This document shows, one piece after another, positions 8,350-16,951 of a DNA stretch of 64,000 nt. The DNA lies in assembly GCF_900609065.1 (NCBI RefSeq), contig NZ_UXAU01000020.1:1-64000 (forward strand). Reading direction: 5' to 3'. This stretch comes from Arthrobacter ulcerisalmonis. Its GTDB lineage: Bacteria; Actinomycetota; Actinomycetes; Actinomycetales; Micrococcaceae. The translations under genes were made by a program, and so were the position numbers. The stretch's first letter is position 1. Each line of letters starts with the position of its first letter. A model generated the notes under the pieces. It was given only the letters and a program-made list of their open reading frames with translations, did not search any database and was not told where the DNA came from.

Positions 8350-11079
8350 GTGCCCAGCAAGGCCAAAACCGGCAAGAAACTCGTGATTGTGGAGTCTCCG
8401 GCCAAGAGCAAGACCATCGCCAAGTACCTCGGTGAGGGTTTCATCGTCGAGGCTTCCGTCGGCCACATCCGCGACCTGCCGCAGCCGTCCGAGCTGCCCG
8501 CTGAACTGAAGAAAACCCCGGTGGGCAAGTTCGCCGTCGACGTGGAAAACGACTTCAAGCCGTATTACATGGTCTCCGCCGACAAGAAGAAAAAGGTGAC
8601 TGAGCTCAAGGCTGCGCTCAAGGACGCCGACGAACTTTATCTCGCAACCGATGGGGACCGCGAGGGCGAGGCCATCGCGTGGCACCTGCTTGAGGTACTC
8701 AAACCCAAGGTCCCCGTGTACCGGATGACGTTCGGCGAAATCACCAAGGAAGCCATCCAGCGCGCCATGGGCAACCTGCGCGATGTGGATTCGGCGCTGG
8801 TGGACGCGCAGGAAACCCGCCGGATCCTGGACCGCCTTTACGGCTACGAAATTTCGCCGGTGCTGTGGCGCAAGGTGGCGCGTGGCCTGTCCGCCGGCCG
8901 CGTGCAGTCTGTGGTCACCCGCATGGTGGTGGACCGCGAACGCGAGCGGATGGCCTTCAAAGCCGCCTCCTACTGGGACCTGACGGGCCAGTTCGGCGCC
9001 GGGTCCGGCTCCTTCAAGGCCAAGCTGGCCGCGGTGGACGGTTCAAAGGTCGCCACCGGCCGCGATTTTAACGACGACGGCGTCCTCACGTCCCGCAATG
9101 TGGCGCACCTGAACGAGGAACTCGCGACGTCCTTGGCAGCCGGGCTGCAGAGCGCTGAGTTCAGCGTCCGCTCGGTGGACACCAAGCCGTACACGCGGCG
9201 CCCCGCGGCCCCGTTCACCACCTCCACATTGCAGCAGGAGGCCGGCCGCAAGCTGCGCTTCTCGTCGAAGAGCACCATGCAGGTTGCCCAGCGCCTGTAC
9301 GAAAACGGCTACATCACCTATATGCGTACCGACTCCTCGTCCTTGAGCGACGAGGCCGTCACGGCAGCCCGTCGCCAGGCGTCGGAACTGTATGGCCCCG
9401 AGTACATCCCCGGCACGCCCCGCGTTTACACCGGCAAGGCCGCCAACGCCCAGGAAGCCCACGAGGCCATCCGCCCCGCCGGTGACTCCTTCCGAACTCC
9501 CGCCCAGGTAGCCAAGCAGCTCTCCGGTGACGAGTTCCGGCTCTACGAACTGATCTGGAAGCGCACCGTCGCCTCGCAGATGGCCGACGCCAAGGGTTCC
9601 ACGGCAACGATCCGCCTCGGCGCGGTAGCCACTGACGGCCGGGACGCTGAATTCTCCGCCTCCGGTACCGTCATCACTTTCCCCGGTTTCCTTGCCGCCT
9701 ATGAGGAAGGCAAGGACGAAAGCCGCGGCGACGACGACTCCGACGACGCCCGACGGCTGCCGAACGTTGCCAAGGGAGATGCCTTGACGGCGTCGGACAT
9801 CCTGGCCGTGGGGCACGAAACCTCGCCGCCACCGCGCTTCACCGAAGCGTCCCTGACCGCCGAACTCGAAAAGAAGGGCATCGGCCGGCCCTCGACGTAC
9901 GCGTCCACCATTTCCACCATCCAAGACCGCGGCTATGTGCGTAAACAGGGCTCGGCGCTGGTTCCCAGCTGGATCGCGTTCTCGGTGATCCGGCTCCTGG
10001 AGCAGCACTTCACCGACTATGTGGACTACGAGTTCACGGCGGACATGGAAGGCGACCTGGACAAGATCGCCAACGGCCAAGCAGTGGGTTCCGCCTGGTT
10101 GCGGCACTTCTACTTCGGTGAAGACGCCGAGCCGGGCCTGCTGAGCATCGTGAACAACCTGGGCGAGATCGACGCCCGGGAGATCAACTCGATTCCCATC
10201 ACGGATGAGATCACCCTCCGCGTGGGCAAGTTCGGCCCGTACCTGGAGAGCTCCACCGCCACAGTGGACCCCAAGACGGGCGAAATTGTTGAGAACTCAC
10301 GGGCCAACGTCCCCGAGGACCTGGCGCCGGACGAACTGACGGCGGCCAAGGCCATCGAGCTGATGGAGACGGCAGCCCCGGAGGAACGTGTGCTGGGCGA
10401 TGACCCGCACACGGGCCACACGGTGGTTGCCAAGAACGGCCGCTACGGCGCCTATGTCACCGAGGTCATCCCGGAGATGACCGAAGAACAGATCGCCAAC
10501 CAGCCGGTGGAGTATTACAAGAACGGCAAGCCGAAGCCGCCGAAAAAGCCGGTCAAGGCCAAACCACGCACCGGTTCACTGTTTGCTTCGATGACGGTGG
10601 ACTCCGTCACCCTGGACGAGGCGTTGGCGCTGATGAGCTTGCCGCGCGCCCTCGGCGAGGATGCTGAGGGGAACCTCATCACGGTGCAGAATGGCCGGTT
10701 CGGTCCGTATTTGAAGAAGGGAACCGACTCTCGTTCCATCGGCACCGAAGAGGAGATCTTCACCATCACGCTGGAGCAGGCGCTGGAGATCTACTCCCAG
10801 CCCAAGCAGCGTGGTGCCCGGGCAGCGGTTCCGCCGTTGGCCGAGTTCGGTCCGGACCCCGTGTCTGAGAAGAACATCGTGGTGAAGGAAGGCCGCTTTG
10901 GCCCGTACATCACCGACGGCGTCACCAACATCACCGTCCCCCGGTCCACGTCAGTGGAAGAGCTCACGCGCGAACAGGCAGTTGAGCTGCTCGCCGAGAA
11001 ACGCGCCAAGGGACCGGTCAAGCGGACCACCACCGCCCGCAAGGCACCCGCCAAGAAGAAGGTCGCGGCCAAGAAGTAG
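8350..11079 (+). CDS. topA: DNA topoisomerase I
   Basis: Type IA topoisomerase that relaxes negative supercoils. The Toprim domain opens with LVIVESPAKSKTI and contains DGDREGEAI. The catalytic tyrosine is Tyr 324 in YITYMRTDS. Three C-terminal repeat domains with (N/E)GR(F/Y)GxY motifs are followed by a Lys/Ala-rich tail (TTTARKAPAKKKVAAKK), typical of actinobacterial TopA, which lacks zinc fingers. I placed the start at GTG 8350, preceded by AGGAG at 8341, giving 909 residues. An upstream GTG/ATG frame exists, but the conserved N-terminus begins here. Essential housekeeping gene. Confidence 0.97.
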   Translation: MPSKAKTGKKLVIVESPAKSKTIAKYLGEGFIVEASVGHIRDLPQPSELPAELKKTPVGKFAVDVENDFKPYYMVSADKKKKVTELKAALKDADELYLATDGDREGEAIAWHLLEVLKPKVPVYRMTFGEITKEAIQRAMGNLRDVDSALVDAQETRRILDRLYGYEISPVLWRKVARGLSAGRVQSVVTRMVVDRERERMAFKAASYWDLTGQFGAGSGSFKAKLAAVDGSKVATGRDFNDDGVLTSRNVAHLNEELATSLAAGLQSAEFSVRSVDTKPYTRRPAAPFTTSTLQQEAGRKLRFSSKSTMQVAQRLYENGYITYMRTDSSSLSDEAVTAARRQASELYGPEYIPGTPRVYTGKAANAQEAHEAIRPAGDSFRTPAQVAKQLSGDEFRLYELIWKRTVASQMADAKGSTATIRLGAVATDGRDAEFSASGTVITFPGFLAAYEEGKDESRGDDDSDDARRLPNVAKGDALTASDILAVGHETSPPPRFTEASLTAELEKKGIGRPSTYASTISTIQDRGYVRKQGSALVPSWIAFSVIRLLEQHFTDYVDYEFTADMEGDLDKIANGQAVGSAWLRHFYFGEDAEPGLLSIVNNLGEIDAREINSIPITDEITLRVGKFGPYLESSTATVDPKTGEIVENSRANVPEDLAPDELTAAKAIELMETAAPEERVLGDDPHTGHTVVAKNGRYGAYVTEVIPEMTEEQIANQPVEYYKNGKPKPPKKPVKAKPRTGSLFASMTVDSVTLDEALALMSLPRALGEDAEGNLITVQNGRFGPYLKKGTDSRSIGTEEEIFTITLEQALEIYSQPKQRGARAAVPPLAEFGPDPVSEKNIVVKEGRFGPYITDGVTNITVPRSTSVEELTREQAVELLAEKRAKGPVKRTTTARKAPAKKKVAAKK

Positions 11080-11090
11080 TCGGGAGTGGT

Positions 11091-11144
11091 TGGGAGGAAT
11101 CCTCTCGTGTGCGTCCAGGCAGGCACGCTGCCGGATTCCTCCCA
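11091..11144 (+). terminator. Hairpin downstream of topA
   Basis: A perfect 12-bp inverted repeat (TGGGAGGAATCC / GGATTCCTCCCA) encloses 30 nt that can form an inner GCGT/ACGC stem. It starts 12 bp after the topA stop. There is no T tract, which is common for actinobacterial terminators, so termination is likely but not certain. Confidence 0.5.
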
Positions 11145-11203
11145 GCCGCCCGGTACCAGCTGGCCGAATTGCGGTGGAGAGCTCAACGTGATCGGGTAGT
11201 GGG

Positions 11204-11623
11204 ATGACTGAACAGCCTGCAACCGCCGATCCCACGCCCCTCAACGACCTTGAGGAGAAGCTCGCCCAGGGTGACAAACCTGATGCCAGCCCCGTGGACG
11301 TGATCCTGTCATTCCTCAACAGCGAGGTCTACATTGTCAGCTCAGACAACGTGGAAAGCCCCGACTCCCAGGTGGAGCCCCTCGTCCTGGCGAACGCCGA
11401 CGGCGACCCGGTCCTGGCCGTCTTCTCACACCCCAGCCGCGTGGACACGCAGTTCCTCGAGGCCGCCCCGCACGTCCTGGGTACGCAGGGTGCAGCCATC
11501 ATCGGCAACATCGGTGACGAGCTGGGCATGGTGATCAACCCGAGTGCTGCCTACGGTTTCGAAATCAACCCCGAGGGCATCGCCAACATCAAACGCGACT
11601 TCAAACGCGCCGAAGAGGAATAA
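11204..11623 (+). CDS. SseB family protein
   Basis: A 139-residue cytosolic protein of the SseB N-terminal domain family. Recognisable features are the central LxxSEVYIVSS strand, LVLANADGDPVLAVFSHPSR, and the C-terminal NPSAAYGFEINPEGIANIK signature. No enzymatic motif is present. It is followed after 7 bp by the ppx/gppA gene on the same strand, so co-transcription is likely. In pathogens SseB-related proteins are chaperones or enhancers; in actinobacteria the role is unknown. Confidence 0.8.
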   Translation: MTEQPATADPTPLNDLEEKLAQGDKPDASPVDVILSFLNSEVYIVSSDNVESPDSQVEPLVLANADGDPVLAVFSHPSRVDTQFLEAAPHVLGTQGAAIIGNIGDELGMVINPSAAYGFEINPEGIANIKRDFKRAEEE

Positions 11624-11630
11624 TGGGGGG

Positions 11631-12626
11631 ATGCGGCTAGGCGTCCTCGATATCGGATCAAACACTGTCCACCTTCTCCTGGTGGATGCCCACCCTGGCG
11701 CGCGCCCTGTGCCGTTCGCCTCGCACAAGAGGCCACTGTCGCTGGTGCAGTACCTGGAGCCGGATGGCAGCATCAACGAAGCCGGCCAGCATGAGCTGAC
11801 GGACTTTGTGCTGGAGGCCTGGGAGTTCGCTGCTCGGCACAAGGCCGATGACCTGCTGGCGTTCTGTACCTCAGCCATCCGCGAGGCCACCAACGGTGCG
11901 GCCGTGTTGGCCCGAGTCAAGCACGAAACCACCGTGACCTTGCAGGAGCTCAGCGGCAGCGAGGAAGCGTCCATGACGTTCTTCGCGGTCCGCCGTTGGC
12001 ATGGCTGGGGTGCAGGCCCCATCCTCAACTTGGATATCGGCGGTGGCTCGTTTGAAATGGCGTTTGGTCAGGATGAACTTCCGGAGATGGCCACGTCAGT
12101 TCCCCTGGGTGCCAGCCGGTTGACCAGGGACTGGCTGTCCGAAGATCCGCCTTCTGCGCGCAGCGTCAAGGAACTACGCCGCTACATCCGTGCCACGCTC
12201 AAGCCAGCCGTGAGCCAGTTCGACGGCCTGGGCCGGGCCAATGTGGTGGCTGGTACGTCAAAGACGTTCCGCTCCCTCGCTCGGATCGCCGGCGCCGCCC
12301 CCAGCGCATCCGGCCCATACGTCAAGCGCGAACTGCAAGCCTCAGACCTTGGAGTCTGGGCGCAACGGATCTCGGCCATGAGCTCGGAAGACCGGCTCCA
12401 CCTGCCCGGCGTCTCGGAAGCCCGGGCGGACCAGCTCCTCGCCGGGGCGTTGGTTGCCGAGGCCGCCCTGGAGCTTTTCAAGTTCAAGAAAATCCGGATC
12501 TGCCCCTGGGCCCTCCGTGAAGGCCTCATTTTGCGCCGGCTGGACCAACTGGTTTTTGCCGGTCCACTCGACCCGGCACCGCACATTGCCCAGCAGACCG
12601 CACCTGAGCTGGGGGCGGGGATCTAG
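11631..12626 (+). CDS. Ppx/GppA family exopolyphosphatase
   Basis: Phosphatase of the ASKHA fold that hydrolyses polyphosphate or pppGpp. Phosphate-binding motif 1 LDIGSNTVHLLLVD is at the N-terminus and motif 2 NLDIGGGSFEMAFG near residue 130. A conserved Glu lies in SGSEEASMTFFAV. Start ATG at 11631 puts motif 1 at residue 5, as in relatives; the frame is open further upstream through the SseB gene, but that is shadow. At 331 residues it is the short, two-domain actinobacterial form. Which substrate is preferred cannot be told from sequence. Confidence 0.9.
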   Translation: MRLGVLDIGSNTVHLLLVDAHPGARPVPFASHKRPLSLVQYLEPDGSINEAGQHELTDFVLEAWEFAARHKADDLLAFCTSAIREATNGAAVLARVKHETTVTLQELSGSEEASMTFFAVRRWHGWGAGPILNLDIGGGSFEMAFGQDELPEMATSVPLGASRLTRDWLSEDPPSARSVKELRRYIRATLKPAVSQFDGLGRANVVAGTSKTFRSLARIAGAAPSASGPYVKRELQASDLGVWAQRISAMSSEDRLHLPGVSEARADQLLAGALVAEAALELFKFKKIRICPWALREGLILRRLDQLVFAGPLDPAPHIAQQTAPELGAGI

Positions 12627-12774
12627 GGAGCTGCTGTACCTGTTGCTTGATTAGTGCGTTGCCCCATTCAAATGATGGACGTCATAAAAAGCGCTGCAGC
12701 CAGCCAAGCTTTGGTGTGACCTTGGATTCAACTACTTTTGGATTTCAAATTCAAAGTAAAGATCGGATGCAAGA

Positions 12775-13044
12775 GTGCAATACAAACCATCGGCCGGCAT
12801 ATTCATTGGCGGGCTCGTTCTCTCGTTCGCCGGGGTAACGTTCATGCTTCTGGGCAATCTCGTGGAAGAGCCTGCTGTTGCAATTCTCTTAGGGATGTTA
12901 GGACTCTTGGTGGGGCTGGTACTTCTCTGCGTAGGCGCCTCGCGAGCGTTGGTCATCATTGACCAACTGCCGGCTGCTTTTCGTCATCTCGAACGGGTCC
13001 AGGAGGTGCGTCCTTCGCAAACCGATGGTCGAACGGAAAATTAG
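12775..13044 (+). CDS. Small membrane protein in AT-richer islet
   Basis: An 89-residue protein with two transmembrane helices (about residues 8-28 and 33-54) and a polar C-terminus. Start is GTG at 12775. The gene and the 150 bp before it have clearly lower GC and less GC-biased third positions than the surroundings, suggesting recent acquisition. Family not recognised. The hairpins at 13127-13202 may end its transcript. Confidence 0.6.
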   Translation: MQYKPSAGIFIGGLVLSFAGVTFMLLGNLVEEPAVAILLGMLGLLVGLVLLCVGASRALVIIDQLPAAFRHLERVQEVRPSQTDGRTEN

Positions 13045-13126
13045 GCGCACTTCTTTTTTGCACTGGAGATCAAGTTCTGGCTGGAAGTGTCTTCTTGTGC
13101 CCCTGCCGCTTAAACGCGAAAGCACC

Positions 13127-13202
13127 GGCGCCGGCAACAGGAAAATGGGGGAAAACCTGTTGCCAGCATCCGGCGCCTCGGGCAGGCATCCTCATGCCTG
13201 CC
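13127..13202. other. Two adjacent strong hairpins between genes
   Basis: Hairpin 1 pairs GGCGCCGG (13127-13134) and CAACAGG (13135-13141) with CCTGTTG (13156-13162) and CCGGCGCC (13170-13177), leaving a 7-nt bulge and a 14-nt loop. Hairpin 2 is a perfect 9-bp stem, GGCAGGCAT / ATGCCTGCC, with a 4-nt loop (13181-13202). They lie in a 288-bp gap before proC. They may be a terminator, a repeat unit or a structured RNA; neither is followed by a T tract. Confidence 0.6.
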
Positions 13203-13332
13203 GCATCACTCGCACCCTCAATGAGGTAATAACTACTCTAAGCAGCCAAGGTGGGAGCTTCCTGCAATCAGTATGTGAGCTTCCTGTTAATCGCGAACTG
13301 CAGGCTGATACCTGAACTGCAATGATGGAGCC

Positions 13333-14166
13333 ATGACTAATCGAATTGCTTTCCTCGGCTGTGGATCCATGAACGAAGCCATTCTTGGCGGTCTCTTGGC
13401 GGCCGGTACCGACCCAGCCGACGTGGTGGCCACCGTCCGCCGGGCAGAACGCGCAGCCGAACTTGCCGAGCGGTATCGCGGAATTGCCGCGATCGCCGGT
13501 GAGGAGGAAGCGGACAATAACAAGCTTGCCGCGACCGGGTCCGCCGTCGTGATCCTGGGCGTCAAGCCGGTGGGGATCGCGGATTTGGCCCGCGAGATCA
13601 GCGATTCGCTGGCGCCGGACACAGTGGTGGTCAGCGTGGCTGTCGGGGTTTCGCTGGCGCAGCTCGAGGCGCAGCTTCCGGCAGGGCAGCCCGTCATTCG
13701 GACCATGCCCAACACGCCGGCCAAGTTGGGGCGCGGGGTGGTGTCGGTGTCGCCGGGTACCAGCTGCACACCCGAGCAGTTGCAGGCCGTCAAGGACATC
13801 CTGCGCAGCGCGGGGACCGTTGTTGAGGTGCCCGAAGAACAAGTGGATGCACTTTCTGCCATTAGCGGCTCAGGGCCGGCGTACGCGTTCTACCTCGCCG
13901 AGGCCATGGCCGCAGCTGGCGTGGAACTTGGCCTGGACCGGGAGCTGTCGCTGTTGCTGGCCCGCGAAACGGTCGCAGGTGCTGGTTTCATGCTGGCCGA
14001 ACCCGGCGCCGACCCGTCCGCCCTCCGCAAGGGTGTGACCAGCCCCAATGGAACCACCGAGCGCGCCCTCGCCACGTTTGACGAGCAGGGGCTCCCGGCA
14101 ATTGTCGCTGCCGGGGCTCGGGCCGCCGCAACCCGGGCCGCGGAGATCACCCAACAGCTGGGCTGA
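13333..14166 (+). CDS. proC: Pyrroline-5-carboxylate reductase
   Basis: Catalyses the last step of proline synthesis, the NAD(P)H-dependent reduction of 1-pyrroline-5-carboxylate. The N-terminal Rossmann motif FLGCGSMNEAILGGL is followed by VILGVKPVGI and RTMPNTPAKLGRG. The C-terminal helical dimerisation domain holds the family signature SAISGSGPAYAFYLAEAM and GVTSPNGTTERAL. Length (277 aa) is typical. In actinobacteria proC lies near the HTH/bS22 genes, which here are 13 kb downstream beyond inserted genes. Confidence 0.96.
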   Translation: MTNRIAFLGCGSMNEAILGGLLAAGTDPADVVATVRRAERAAELAERYRGIAAIAGEEEADNNKLAATGSAVVILGVKPVGIADLAREISDSLAPDTVVVSVAVGVSLAQLEAQLPAGQPVIRTMPNTPAKLGRGVVSVSPGTSCTPEQLQAVKDILRSAGTVVEVPEEQVDALSAISGSGPAYAFYLAEAMAAAGVELGLDRELSLLLARETVAGAGFMLAEPGADPSALRKGVTSPNGTTERALATFDEQGLPAIVAAGARAAATRAAEITQQLG

Positions 14167-14175
14167 GTCGGCCGT

Positions 14176-14725
14176 TCAGTCGAGGGCCGCCAGCCATTCC
14201 TGAAAGTTCTGGCGGCCGACGGCGGCACCCGCCGTGGGGATCAGGTCGCCCTTGCGCATGGCACGGCCCATCGCTCCTGGGGTGGGGATGCCCACGACCC
14301 ACTTCCGTTGTCCCTGGTGTTTGAGGTACGCCTTGACCAGATTGATCAGTTCGTGCCGCTGCGGGCCGCCGAGATCAGGCAGCCTGCCTTGCGGACCAGC
14401 TTCTGCCGCGTCCCGACGCGGCCTGGTCGATGCCCACGATGGAGAGCGCCACGTGGTGGCTCACGCCTGCGCTCTGCTCCGCAGCTAGCAGGTTCCGGCC
14501 GGCGGCGGTGAAGAATTCGACGGCCTTCCGGGTGGACAGGGTCTGGATGCCCGCCGCATCAATGACGGTGTCCACGCCGGCCAAAGCTTCGGCCAGGCCA
14601 CGACCTGTCACTAAGTCCACGCCATCCGCGCGGGACAGGCTCACCACCCGGTGTCCGCGCTCCTTGGCAGCCGCCACCACGTAGCGGCCAACAGTTCCAG
14701 TTCCTCCTGCAACAGCAATGTTCAT
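14176..14725 (-). pseudogene. NAD(P)-binding SDR-like protein with internal deletion and frame change
   Basis: The N-terminal part is intact: MNIAVAGGTGTVGRYV (GxxGxxG dinucleotide motif) through VALSIVGIDQAAS, about residues 1-105, ending at a stop at 14375-14377. In another frame, from about 14405 down to the stop at 14176-14178, a clear C-terminal part of the same family follows: EAGPQGRLPDLGGPQRHELI... to FQEWLAALD. The roughly 80-100 residues that normally join these parts (substrate-binding helices) are missing. An internal deletion that shifted the frame is the simplest explanation. Unlikely to make a working enzyme. It converges with proC and lies next to ktrA. Confidence 0.8.
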
Positions 14726-14735
14726 GGGCCACATC

Positions 14736-15422
14736 CTACGGCCGGGCAGCGAACCTCTCCAGCAGGTCAACGTGGCCGGAAACGATCAGCATGTCCCGTG
14801 CGGAGACCTTCGTTTCGGGACGGGCGTAGGTGAAATCCTCCCCGGGGGACTTCACGCCCACGATCGTGACACCGTACTTTTCCCGGACCTTCGACTCACC
14901 TAGCGTGAACCCGACTGTTTCGCGTGGTGGATACATTTTCACGATCGCGAAGTCGTCGTCGAACTCGATGAAGTCCAGCATCCGCCCGGAGACCAGGTGG
15001 GCGGCGCGCACGCCAGCGTCAGCCTCTGGGTAGATGACGTGATTGGCGCCGATGCGGGTGAGGATCTTGCCGTGGGACGGCGTGATGGCCTTGACCCAGA
15101 GGTGCTCGATACCCAGGTCCACCAGGTTCACCGTGATCAATACGGAGGACTCGATCGAGGTACCCACGCCCACAACAGCCGAGCTGAATTCCTGCGCACC
15201 GAGCTGGCGGAGCGCATCGATGTTGGTGGCATCGGCTTCGACCACGTGGGTCAAGAGGGGAGCCCATTTCTGCACCAGGTTCCGGTCCCGTTCGATGGCC
15301 AGCACCTCGCGGCCCTGCTTCACCAACTGCTCGGCCGTGGAGGAGCCGAAGCGGCCCAAGCCAATCACCAATACGGGTGCGTTGTGGGCCGGGCGCCGGG
15401 GCGCGTCTGGGGAACTAGCCAA
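14736..15422 (-). CDS. ktrA: KtrA-type potassium uptake regulatory subunit
   Basis: Cytoplasmic RCK-domain protein that gates the KtrB/TrkH potassium channel in response to bound nucleotide. RCK_N has the Rossmann motif VLVIGLGRFGSSTAEQL and the acidic strand end LAIERD. RCK_C covers about residues 140-228. The start appears to be TTG at 15422, overlapping the end of ktrB by 8 bp, which indicates coupled translation. Length (228 aa) is normal. The C-terminal RCK_C domain is where c-di-AMP acts in related proteins, but that cannot be shown here. Confidence 0.92.
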   Translation of the reverse strand: MASSPDAPRRPAHNAPVLVIGLGRFGSSTAEQLVKQGREVLAIERDRNLVQKWAPLLTHVVEADATNIDALRQLGAQEFSSAVVGVGTSIESSVLITVNLVDLGIEHLWVKAITPSHGKILTRIGANHVIYPEADAGVRAAHLVSGRMLDFIEFDDDFAIVKMYPPRETVGFTLGESKVREKYGVTIVGVKSPGEDFTYARPETKVSARDMLIVSGHVDLLERFAARP

Positions 15423-16848
15423 TGATCGGCCTTTCTTCGGGGTAGTGGTACAGCTGGCTGCGCTGACGCAGGGTCAGGGCCGCAGCAAGGGTCACGGTGC
15501 CAACGCGGCCGGCAAACATCAGCGCCGACAAGACGTAGACGCCCTCGGGCGGAAGCTCGGCGCTGAGGTTCGTACTCAACCCTACGGTGGCGAAAGCGGA
15601 GATGGTCTCGAACAGGACCCGGTCCAGAGACGCACCGCTGATGTGCAGGAGCAGGAACGCGGACACCGAGACCAGCGTGGCACCGGCCACGATAACGGAG
15701 ATGGCCACACGCATGGTGCCCTGGGGGATGGTTCGGCCGTGGACCTTCACGTCAGCATCGCCGCGGGCCTCGGCCACAATCGCAAGGAACATGACCGCGA
15801 TGGTGGTCACCTTGATGCCGCCTGCGGTGGAAGCAGAGCCGCCGCCAGCAAACATGAGGGCATCGGTCAGCAACTTGGTGGTGGACTCCATCTGGTTCTG
15901 GTCCACCAGGTTAAACCCACCAGACCGCGTCATCACAGAGGCGAAGAGCGAGTGCGTGACCTTGTCCCCGAAACTCATGTCGCCGATGGTTCTCAGGTTG
16001 TCCCACTCCATCAGCCCCCACAACAAGGCGCCCGAGAACAGCAGGATGAACGAGACCTGGATGGTCAGCTTGGTGTGGAGGTTCCACTTCTTCCAGTTCA
16101 GCCCGTTCTGCTGCAGCACCATCACCACAGGAAAACCCAGGCTCCCGAAGAACACGCCCAGCATGAGGGGAACCAGGATCCACAGGTCCGTCTCATACGG
16201 GACGATCCCGTCCGAGTGGGGGGTGAAGCCGGCGTTATTGAAAGCGGAGATGGCGTAGAAGATCCCGTGCCAGACCGACTGCCAGAACGGCTCGCCCAAG
16301 GTGAGGAAGCGGGGAATCAGGGCGAGCGCAAGGATGCCTTCAATGGCCACGGACGTGGTGATCACGATCCGCAGCAGCGTACCCACCTCGCCCAACCGGC
16401 CAGCGTTGTTCATCGCTTCCTGCGCGATCAACTTGCCCCGAACACCCAGCCGCTTGCTCACCATCAGGGCCAACAGCGAGGCGAGCGTCAACGTGCCCAA
16501 GCCGCCCACGAAGATGCCCACCAGGATCACCAGTTGGCCGAAGAACGACCAGTGCACCGCCGTCGAAACCACCGTGAGTCCGGTAACGCAGACGGCCGAA
16601 ACGGCGGTAAACATGGCCTGGTACAGGGGTGTGGGCGTGTTGCTGGCTGACGAAATGGGGAGTGACAGCAAGAAGGTGAACACCAGGCACACCGCGGCGA
16701 ACGCGCTGAGCGCCAGGCGGGCCGGGGAGGTGTTGGCGATGTCGTCGATGAAATCGCGGATTCTGGTGAAGATCCAGAGGCCCTCGCGCTCCTCCGCGGA
16801 GGGGTGCCAGTTGGCCGAATTCCGGGGCCTCGACTGGCTTTGAGTCAT
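15415..16848 (-). CDS. ktrB: KtrB/TrkH-type potassium transporter
   Basis: Membrane subunit of a Ktr potassium uptake system, built of four M1-P-M2 repeats. Pore-loop-like glycine segments can be seen (for example VSAVCVTGLTVV, NNAGFTPHSDG, MTRSGGFNLVD and FATVGLSTNLS), each with the filter glycine. I chose ATG 16848 (MTQSQSRP), giving 477 residues; the frame is open upstream, but that part is not protein-like. A 100-bp divergent gap separates it from the AcuC-type gene. With ktrA it forms a two-gene operon. Confidence 0.93.
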   Translation of the reverse strand: MTQSQSRPRNSANWHPSAEEREGLWIFTRIRDFIDDIANTSPARLALSAFAAVCLVFTFLLSLPISSASNTPTPLYQAMFTAVSAVCVTGLTVVSTAVHWSFFGQLVILVGIFVGGLGTLTLASLLALMVSKRLGVRGKLIAQEAMNNAGRLGEVGTLLRIVITTSVAIEGILALALIPRFLTLGEPFWQSVWHGIFYAISAFNNAGFTPHSDGIVPYETDLWILVPLMLGVFFGSLGFPVVMVLQQNGLNWKKWNLHTKLTIQVSFILLFSGALLWGLMEWDNLRTIGDMSFGDKVTHSLFASVMTRSGGFNLVDQNQMESTTKLLTDALMFAGGGSASTAGGIKVTTIAVMFLAIVAEARGDADVKVHGRTIPQGTMRVAISVIVAGATLVSVSAFLLLHISGASLDRVLFETISAFATVGLSTNLSAELPPEGVYVLSALMFAGRVGTVTLAAALTLRQRSQLYHYPEERPIIG

Positions 16849-16951
16849 GTGCCGATTGTCCTTGCTCGATTCTGCTTCCCTGAGTAGTAAACCACTAATA
16901 CACCCGTCATGGCCGGGGAATGCGCCGTCCGGCTCCGGTAGCCTGTGATTG

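Noticed and set aside
9043..10107. 354-codon minus-strand frame inside topA
   Set aside because: Antisense to the catalytic region of topA; composition artefact.
15043..16650. 535-codon plus-strand frame opposite ktrA/ktrB
   Set aside because: The protein text is low-complexity and His/Gln/Arg-rich; the opposite strand encodes well-supported KtrA and KtrB.
16849..16951. c-di-AMP (ydaO-type) riboswitch before ktrB
   Set aside because: The gap is only about 100 bp and shared with a divergent gene; no room for and no sign of the expected structure.
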